Assembly (NCBI GenBank): GCA_017501885.1
Contig: JAFVWA010000119.1
Location: 1 to 61,056 of the forward strand
Source: Clostridia bacterium
Lineage (GTDB): Bacteria > Bacillota > Clostridia > Christensenellales > Borkfalkiaceae
Length of the DNA: 61,056 nt
Direction of reading: 5' to 3'
The first letter of the stretch is position 1. Each line of letters opens with the position of its first letter. Shown here piece by piece: positions 57,439-61,056 of this stretch. Under the pieces are notes generated by a model that worked only from the letters and a program-made list of their open reading frames with translations, was not told where the DNA came from and did not search any database. A program made the position numbers and the translations under genes.

Positions 57439-58945
57439 GGTAGAAAAACCAAAGATGGCAAGAACAATCGGTTTTGACAATCAAAAGTATATAGAAACTC
57501 AATCGGCAAAAATCTTAGAGAGAGTTGAAATGTTCGGCGACAAGCTTTACCTTGAATTTGGCGGAAAGCTTTTCGACGATTATCATGCAGCAAGGGTTTT
57601 GCCGGGCTTTGAACCTGACAGTAAATTCAAAATGCTTTCCCGCCTTAAAGATAAGGTGGAAATTTTGATTGCCATAAACGTAAGCGACATAGAAAAGAAT
57701 AAATACCGTAGCGACTTAGGTATTACTTACGATACCGAAGTTTTAAGGCTCATCGATATTTTCCGTGAAAACGAGTTTTACGTAGGAAGCGTTGTTTTAA
57801 CGAGATTTGCTAACCAACCTTCTGCAATAGCCTTCCAAAAAAGGCTTGAAAGGTTAGGGGTAAAAGTTTACCGTCATTATCCTATCGCAGGCTATCCGTC
57901 TGAAGTAGAGAAGATAGTTAGCGAAGAAGGTTTTGGCAAGAACGAATACGTTTTAACCACTCGTCCAATAGTAGTTGTTACCGCACCCGGCCCAGGAAGT
58001 GGTAAAATGGCAACGTGCTTATCACAACTTTATCACGAAAACAAAAGGGGAATAAAAGCAGGGTATTCTAAATATGAAACCTTCCCCGTATGGAATTTGC
58101 CACTTAACCACCCTGTAAACGTAGCATACGAAGCGGCAACCGCTGACCTTGACGACCTTAATATGATTGATCCATTCCACGTAGAAGCATACGGCAAAAT
58201 GGCGGTTAACTATAATAGAGACGTAGAGATTTTCCCCGTGCTTTCCGCAATGATGAATAAAATCATGGGCAAGAGCATATATAAATCTCCAACCGATATG
58301 GGCGTTAACATGGCAGGCAATTGTATTATAGACGACGTTGCGTGTCAACAGGCAAGTAAGCAAGAAATAATTCGTCGTTTCTACTCGGCTCAGTTAGACG
58401 TTAAGAAAGGTTTGGCAAGTAAGGAAATTACTTCTAAAATCGAAATCTTAATGCAAAAAATGCAAATAACCATAAACGATAGAGCGGTAGTTCGTCCTGC
58501 GCTTGAAAAGGAAGCGCTTACAGGAAATCCATGTTGCGCGTTAGAACTTAACGACGGCAGAATTATCACGGGAAAAACGGGCGATTTGCTCGGCGCCTGC
58601 GCTGCGGCAATTCTCAACGCGTTAAAAGTGCTTGGTAAAATAGACGATTCTATAGACCTTATCTCACCAAGCGTTATAGAGCCTATTCAAAAGTTAAAGG
58701 TGAGATATATGGGAAGTTCTAACCCAAGACTTCACCCGGATGAAATTTTAATGGCGCTCGCGTTCAGCGCGGTTACTAACCCCACCGCAAAGGTTGCGCT
58801 TAACCAACTTTCAAAACTTTCGGGAACGCAAATTCACTCAACCGTTCAACTTTCTCACTCGGACATCAAGACGCTTAAAAAATTAGGAATTGACGTGACG
58901 TGTGAACCTAAGAGCAAGACCGATTCACTTTTTATGCAACCATAA
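57431..58945 (+). CDS. DUF1846 family protein
   Basis: A 504-aa cytosolic protein that matches DUF1846 along its length: IGFDNQKYIETQSAKILERVE, VLPGFEPDSKFKML, RPIVVVTAPGPGSGKMATCLSQLYHENKRG, AYEAATADLDDLNMIDPFH and TDMGVNMAGNCIIDD. The family has no known function. I use TTG 57431, since AAAGGAGG (57414-57421) lies 9 nt upstream; the alternative ATG at 57455 has no well-placed ribosome binding site. The overlap with pqqD suggests coupled translation. Confidence 0.9.
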   Translation: MYKVEKPKMARTIGFDNQKYIETQSAKILERVEMFGDKLYLEFGGKLFDDYHAARVLPGFEPDSKFKMLSRLKDKVEILIAINVSDIEKNKYRSDLGITYDTEVLRLIDIFRENEFYVGSVVLTRFANQPSAIAFQKRLERLGVKVYRHYPIAGYPSEVEKIVSEEGFGKNEYVLTTRPIVVVTAPGPGSGKMATCLSQLYHENKRGIKAGYSKYETFPVWNLPLNHPVNVAYEAATADLDDLNMIDPFHVEAYGKMAVNYNRDVEIFPVLSAMMNKIMGKSIYKSPTDMGVNMAGNCIIDDVACQQASKQEIIRRFYSAQLDVKKGLASKEITSKIEILMQKMQITINDRAVVRPALEKEALTGNPCCALELNDGRIITGKTGDLLGACAAAILNALKVLGKIDDSIDLISPSVIEPIQKLKVRYMGSSNPRLHPDEILMALAFSAVTNPTAKVALNQLSKLSGTQIHSTVQLSHSDIKTLKKLGIDVTCEPKSKTDSLFMQP

Positions 58946-58955
58946 AGTTTTATAA

Positions 58956-58984
58956 TTGACAACTTTTATAGTGTATGTTATACT
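58956..58984 (+). promoter_or_regulatory. Sigma-A promoter of the gene at 59016
   Basis: TTGACA (58956-58961), 17-bp spacer, TATACT (58979-58984). Confidence 0.8.
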
Positions 58985-59015
58985 AATATAGATAGAATAA
59001 AGAGAGGATAGTTTA

Positions 59016-59873
59016 ATGTTAATAGCATTACTTGCTGCAGATGCAGCGCTTTTATTAGGATTATTCATATATGCAACGGTAAAATTTGGTATCAAAGCAA
59101 AAAAAGATGCTAAGGCACCAAGCCCCGTAGAACCTATTGATTATAAGCATGGCGTAACGGCAGAAGAGTTTGCAAGAGAACTTGCTTTGGCTCGCGCTAA
59201 GATAGACGAAGATGCAGGCGAAAAGGTAGTGGCTGCAACTGAAGAACCAGAACCCCTTCCACAAGAAGAACCCGTAGAGCAACCGGTTATTATCGAAGAG
59301 CCTGTTGAAGAAGTGGTTGAAGAACCCGTTGAGGAAGTTGTAGAAGAACAACCTATTGAAGAGACTATTCCTGAACAACCTGTTCCACAAGAAGAACTCG
59401 TTATTTCTGAAGTTGAAGACGAAGAAGACGATAGAGAACCTGTTCGTCGCGTTCCTTTCTGTGAAAAGATGCTTTACATCGACAGAAAGACTCAAGAATA
59501 CTACAACGAAATCAACAATGAATTTAAATCATATAGAAAGATGCACGCGCGTGTTTCTGCAAAAGGCGTTTCTTACCGTTTAGGTAGAGAGTTAGTTGCA
59601 AAAATTACTCTCCGTGGCAAGACTATGAAACTTCACCTTGCTCTTGACGTTGCTGATTTTGAGCCTAACGTATACTTCCAAAAGGATATGTCAGACGTTA
59701 AGGCATACCAAGAAGTTCCATTTACCGTTAAGGTTAAGAGTGATAGAGGTTTGAGAAATGCGATTAAACTCATAACCGCAATGGCTGAAAAGAAAGAGAT
59801 TGCAAGAAAAACTCGTTTTGAGCCAACCGACGGTGTTGAAGAATTAAAGGCTATCGCTATTGAACTTAGATAA
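59016..59873 (+). CDS. Membrane-anchored protein with acidic Pro/Glu/Val repeats and the same unnamed domain as the SipW-like peptidase
   Basis: A 285-aa protein: one N-terminal membrane helix (about 2-26), a hydrophilic linker (about 70-140) rich in Glu, Pro and Val with repeated EEPVEEVVEEP-like units, and a C-terminal domain (about 155-270). The domain shares AKITLRGKTMKLHLALD, a YFQKDMSDVKAYQEVPFTVKVKSDR pattern and a preceding helical segment with the two tail copies in the protein at 42276. The function is unknown. GAGAGGA precedes the ATG and a terminator follows, so it is a single-gene unit. Confidence 0.8.
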   Translation: MLIALLAADAALLLGLFIYATVKFGIKAKKDAKAPSPVEPIDYKHGVTAEEFARELALARAKIDEDAGEKVVAATEEPEPLPQEEPVEQPVIIEEPVEEVVEEPVEEVVEEQPIEETIPEQPVPQEELVISEVEDEEDDREPVRRVPFCEKMLYIDRKTQEYYNEINNEFKSYRKMHARVSAKGVSYRLGRELVAKITLRGKTMKLHLALDVADFEPNVYFQKDMSDVKAYQEVPFTVKVKSDRGLRNAIKLITAMAEKKEIARKTRFEPTDGVEELKAIAIELR

Positions 59874-59897
59874 TTGGTTAAAAAACAAACAAAAATT

Positions 59898-59932
59898 AAA
59901 AGCCCGACTGTGAGAACAGTCGGGCTTTGCTT
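59898..59932 (+). terminator. Rho-independent terminator after the gene at 59016
   Basis: A 12-bp stem (59900-59911 with 59916-59927), loop GAGA, then TTGCTT; the T-run is short. Confidence 0.8.
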
Positions 59933-59955
59933 ATACATATTATACGTTTTACGCA

Positions 59956-60495
59956 TTAAAGAAGATTTTCATCGTAAACGGCTCTTGCTCCGCCAACGAA
60001 TTTAGGACGAGTCCTTGCAAAAGTAACGTGCGCTTTCCCAAGCGTGTCGGTGGAAAGTCGTAGCGGAACGGCAACTCTTTTTAAGTGCATACCTATAAAG
60101 GTGTCCCCAATATCCATTCCCGCGTCAGCCTTAATTTCTTCTACTAAAATAGCGTTTGGCATGCTTTGATAAGCAATGGTAGCAAGAGAACCACCCGCTT
60201 TCTTTTGTGGAATGGCGTTAACCCTTTCTGCAAAGGGAATCGCCTCTCTTTGAATAACAATCGCGCGGTTAAGGTGTTCACAACATTGCACGGCAAGATA
60301 AATGCCTTTTTCGTTTAATACGCCATATATACCTTCAAAAATTTCTTTAGCAACGTCTTCTGCTGAGTTTGTTCCAATTTTATTTCCAACAACTTCACTT
60401 GTAGAACAACCCACTACTAAAATATCGCCTTTACTAAGTTTTGCCTTTTCAATAAGTTCTGATGCTATTGCTTTGCAATCTGATTTTATGTTCAT
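59956..60495 (-). CDS. TIGR01440/DUF436 family protein
   Basis: A 179-aa protein of the DUF436 family, function unknown: LVVGCSTSEVVGNKIGTNS, VQCCEHLNRAIVIQRE, the QKKAGGSLATIAY block, ADAGMDIGDTFIGMHLKRVAVP and FARTRPKFVGGARAVY. These fit the family over its full length. The start at 60495 has AGGAG on the minus strand; an in-frame start further upstream lacks one. Confidence 0.92.
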   Translation of the reverse strand: MNIKSDCKAIASELIEKAKLSKGDILVVGCSTSEVVGNKIGTNSAEDVAKEIFEGIYGVLNEKGIYLAVQCCEHLNRAIVIQREAIPFAERVNAIPQKKAGGSLATIAYQSMPNAILVEEIKADAGMDIGDTFIGMHLKRVAVPLRLSTDTLGKAHVTFARTRPKFVGGARAVYDENLL

Positions 60496-60655
60496 AATTA
60501 AACTCCTATCGATAATTATTTTAACACCGCCAAATAAAAAAGGCAATAAAAATAACAAAAAACAGCGTAAAATCGCATATATTGTGGTTATATTTATACC
60601 AAAAAAACTATCTTAAAAAAAATCAAAAAAATGTAGAAAATCTTTTGCAAAACGC

Positions 60656-60684
60656 TTGACTTAAAATTTTATATTTGATAATAT
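60656..60684 (+). promoter_or_regulatory. Promoter of the 23S rRNA transcript
   Basis: TTGACT (60656-60661), 17-bp spacer, TAATAT (60679-60684). The DNA upstream is strongly A-rich with A-tracts, as in UP elements of rRNA promoters. Confidence 0.7.
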
Positions 60685-60690
60685 ATTAAG

Positions 60691-60989
60691 GCTATCGCTC
60701 GACGCGATATGCAAAATAGCACTTTCGTTTAAGTGCAAATCTGACCGAAGTCAGACACCGTAGATTGACAACTGCATAGAAAAAGAGAGAGATATATCAG
60801 AAACTGAAATATCAATCGAGAATACTTTAATAAAGTACATTAAGGCAAAAAATAGAGTAAATAGACTAAACAAAAATTAAAAGGTTAATACGAGAGGAAA
60901 CGTAAAGGAAACGAATCACGAATTAGTCGAGTATAGTCAAGGAAGTAGAAAGTAAATTCGACGGATTTGCAAAAATGCAAACCAAAAAA
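60691..60989 (+). other. Leader of the 23S rRNA gene, spacer-like
   Basis: About 300 nt without a protein gene, tRNA or 16S gene. Near its start are three short hairpins in a row: ATCGC / GCGAT (60694-60708), GCACTT / AAGTGC (60719-60736) and TCTGAC / GTCAGA (60740-60755). TTGACAACTGCATAG follows (about 60767), a phrase typical of 16S-23S spacers in Bacillota. A GGATTTGCA / TGCAAACC hairpin lies just before the mature 23S end. Confidence 0.65.
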
Positions 60990-61056
60990 GATCAAGCTAC
61001 AAAGAGCATACAGGAGGATGCCTTGGTACATGGCGCCGAAGAAGGACGTGACAAGC
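60990..61056 (+). rRNA. 23S ribosomal RNA, 5' end (runs off the window)
   Basis: The last 67 bases match the 5' end of bacterial 23S rRNA: GATCAAGCTACAAAGAGCAT at 60990, then GGAGGATGCCTTGG and GAAGAAGGACGTGACAAGC, in the same order and spacing as the E. coli GGUUAAGC...GGAUGCC...GAAGGACGUG. The exact 5' base is uncertain by a few nucleotides. No 16S gene precedes it. Confidence 0.93.

Noticed and set aside
59280..59400. Tandem DNA repeat within the gene at 59016
   Set aside because: The repetition is at protein level (Glu/Pro/Val linker) with varied codons; it is part of a coding region.
60541..60989. 16S rRNA or tRNA genes ahead of the 23S gene
   Set aside because: No 16S 3' end (anti-Shine-Dalgarno CCTCC tail) and no tRNA cloverleaf can be found in this interval.

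Overview
The window looks like a chromosomal piece of an uncultured or little-studied, low-GC, endospore-forming member of the Bacillota (Clostridia-like). The grounds are AT-rich DNA with GGAGG-type ribosome binding sites, textbook sigma-A promoters with 17-bp spacers, spoIIGA-sigE, sigG, spoIIID, ylbJ and ylmC, FMN and glycine riboswitches, and a PRC-barrel/DUF1292 gene content typical of that phylum. No species can be named from the sequence.

Layout. 1-3.0 kb: very AT-rich accessory DNA with the end of a type ISP restriction-modification enzyme, a RES-domain protein and a membrane protein. 3.0-9.6 kb: housekeeping genes (fused nadD-yqeK, rsfS, FMN riboswitch-ribU, tsaE-tsaB-rimI, a hydrolase lacking a normal start codon). 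9.6-17.2 kb: cell wall and metabolism (murF, ddl, icd, mgtC, alr) and a fused rsmD-coaD gene. 17.2-29 kb: ylbJ, rarA, tex, a PPIase-like lipoprotein, an alpha-oxoamine synthase, an Rrf2-iscS-iscU operon, an AEC transporter and a GDPD. 29-36.4 kb: lepA, an M14 peptidase, hemW, spoIIGA-sigE, ruvX, DUF1292. 36.4-41.4 kb: an M20 peptidase, a glycine-riboswitch-controlled AGCS transporter, rpsB-tsf. 41.4-45.1 kb: a SipW-like signal peptidase with a novel C-terminal domain pair, flanked by two secreted proteins that look like its substrates. 45.1-53.1 kb: sigG, ylmC, an EF-G paralogue, a PfkB kinase, YihY, an ABC exporter, spoIIID. 53.1-61 kb: an orphan structured RNA with a terminator, an ABC importer whose binding protein has its two lobes in swapped order, ApbE, an HprK-like/PqqD/DUF1846 operon, a third copy of the novel domain, DUF436, and the 5' end of a 23S rRNA gene with its own promoter and no 16S gene upstream.

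The most unusual signals are: (1) at least five genes whose promoter lies exactly 6 nt before the start codon with no Shine-Dalgarno, which implies leaderless mRNAs; (2) a dispersed intergenic repeat of about 120 nt in four copies whose terminal arms differ in sequence but stay self-complementary; (3) a circularly permuted NMT1/SsuA-type solute-binding protein behind an unidentified riboswitch-like RNA; (4) a SipW-type peptidase fused to two copies of an unnamed domain; (5) an unlinked 23S rRNA gene; (6) an RsmD-CoaD fusion.
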